Below are positions 62,286 to 64,000 of a stretch of 64,000 bases of DNA, piece by piece. Position 1 is the first letter of the stretch; each line of letters opens with the position of its first letter. Under the pieces are notes generated by a model that worked only from the letters and a program-made list of their open reading frames with translations, did not search any database and was not told the origin of the DNA. Both the position numbers and the translations under genes were made by a program. This DNA comes from Nematostella vectensis. Lineage: Eukaryota > Cnidaria > Anthozoa > Actiniaria > Edwardsiidae. The stretch covers positions 8,183,070 through 8,247,069 of the forward strand of contig NC_064038.1 in NCBI RefSeq assembly GCF_932526225.1, written 5' to 3'.

Positions 62286-64000
62286 CGAGGATTTACTATC
62301 GGCTGGTGTATACTGGCGAGGTCTTGCAATGGACACACAGACATACATACATCATTGCTCTATCGGCTGGTGTATACTGGCGAGGTCTTGCAATGGACAC
62401 ACAGACTTACATCATTGCTCTATCGGCTGGTGTATACTGGCGAGGTCTTGCAATGGACACACAGACATACATACATCATTGCTCTATCGGCTGGTGTATA
62501 CTGGCGAGGTCTTGCAATGGACACACAGACTTACATCATTGCTCTATCGGCTGGTGTATACTGGCGAGGTCTTGCAATGGACACACAGACATACATACAT
62601 CATTGCTCTATCGGCTGGTGTATACTGGCGAGGTCTTGCAATGGACACACAGACTTACATCATTGCTCTGTCGGCTGGTGTATACTGGCGAGGTCTTGCA
62701 ATGGACACACAGACATACATACATCATTGCTCTATCGGCTGGTGTATACTGGCGAGGTCTTGCAATGGACACACAGACTTACATCATTGCTCTATCGGCT
62801 GGTGTATACTGGCGAGGTATTGCAATGGACACACAGACATACATACATCATTGCTCTATCGGCTGGTGTATACTGGCGAGGTCTTGCAATGGACACACAG
62901 ACTTACATCATTGCTCTATCGGCTGGTGTATACTGGCGAGGTCTTGCAATGGACACACAGACACACATATATCATTGCTCTATCGGCTGGTGTATACTGG
63001 CGAGGTCTTGCAATGGACACACAGACATACATACATCATTGCTCTATCGGCTGGTGTATACTGGCGAGGTCTTGCAATGGACACACAGACTTACATCATT
63101 GCTCTATCGGCTGGTGTATACTGGCGAGGTCTTGCAATGGACACACAGACATACATACATCATTGCTCTATCGGCTGGTGTATACTGGCGAGGTCTTGCA
63201 ATGGACACACAGACTTACATCATTGCTCTATCGGCTGGTGTATACTGGCGAGGTCTTGCAATGGACACACAGACATACATACATCATTGCTCTATCGGCT
63301 GGTGTATACTGGCGAGGTCTTGCAATGGACACACAGACTTACATCATTGCTCTGTCGGCTGGTGTATACTGGCGAGGTCTTGCAATGGACACACAGACAT
63401 ACATACATCATTGCTCTATCGGCTGGTGTATACTGGCGAGGTCTTGCAATGGACACACAGACTTACATCATTGCTCTATCGGCTGGTGTATACTGGCGAG
63501 GTATTGCAATGGACACACAGACATACATACATCATTGCTCTATCGGCTGGTGTATACTGGCGAGGTCTTGCAATGGACACACAGACTTACATCATTGCTC
63601 TATCGGCTGGTGTATACTGGCGAGGTCTTGCAATGGACACACAGACACACATATATCATTGCTCTATCGGCTGGTGCTATTAGTTTGATCTTGCAATGGA
63701 CCCGAATTTCAAAGTCTCTGGCTGAGAAGATGGGACATGATGCAATTGAAACAACATATACCTTATATAACTCTATCTCTTTGTGCTTATTCTATAATAT
63801 TGCTGTAGTTCTGACATCGGCTCCTTACAAGAGATGTCTTATGATGATAACAATGTCTTGCAGCCCTAAGTACTTTTATGGATGTAATGGCTGGCAGATT
63901 CTGACAAAGTCATGGAAAGGGAGATCTGTCACCCTTAATGTAGCAGTATTGTTCTGTCTCACCTAATTACAGCCCACAGTGCTGGTCACCCTTGTACCCA
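62286..64000. repeat. Right arm of the large inverted repeat (runs off the window)
   Basis: The minisatellite (about 62300-63676) is followed by 63677-64000, the reverse complement of 52111-52434. Unit variants repeat every 684 bp: CTCTGTCGG at 62666 and 63350, GTATTGCAATGG at 62817 and 63501, ACACACATATATC at 62961 and 63645. So the array is a tandem duplication of a 684-bp higher-order unit. The array abuts the first recognisable exon of the UBX-like gene. Confidence 0.93.

Overview
The window is intron-rich, AT-rich animal DNA. It looks like a cnidarian, most likely an anthozoan such as a sea anemone. The reasons are NB-ARC/TPR receptors with a death-effector domain, a single-exon FoxQ2, a divergent H2A/H2B pair whose 3' ends are stem-loops, short genes with GT-AG introns, and many small inverted-repeat elements. 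The species call is inference. All gene models were spliced by hand from reading frame, intron phase and splice sites. Where phases are quoted, they agree across every junction.

0-20 kb: the 3' part of an NB-ARC/TPR gene (+) that ends in a C-terminal membrane anchor; a repeat-rich spacer; FoxQ2 (+, 8474-9469); another spacer; and a complete four-exon DED-NB-ARC-TPR gene (-, 15223-20023). The two receptor-like paralogues converge on FoxQ2.

20-28 kb: an eight-exon RCC1-propeller gene (+) with a long disordered tail. Its sixth intron holds a complete divergent H2B (-)/H2A (+) histone pair with a shared promoter that carries six copies of a GGATCGAAAT-like motif.

28-36 kb: a 21-bp minisatellite, a probable three-exon coiled-coil/acidic gene (-) with a roughly 60-bp minisatellite in its intron, and a small two-exon Cys-rich gene (+).

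36-49 kb: a divergent pair sharing a 0.5-kb promoter region. One is an ARM-repeat gene (-) that resembles the meiotic telomere protein TERB1. The other is a complete 12-exon NDUFA9 (+), a mitochondrial complex I subunit.

50-51 kb: a class A GPCR pseudogene (-) with an in-frame stop and two frameshifts.

52-64 kb: the most unusual part. A 24-exon gene (-) encoding a ubiquitin-like N-terminal segment and a UBX-like domain sits between two long inverted-repeat arms (52111-53960 and 62286-64000). The arms align with no net offset over at least 1 kb and each contains a 60/64-bp minisatellite. The satellite unit resembles one of the gene's own micro-exons with its splice acceptor destroyed. The gene's tail is built of 6-12-residue micro-exons, and a block of them has been duplicated. 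The right arm runs off the window.
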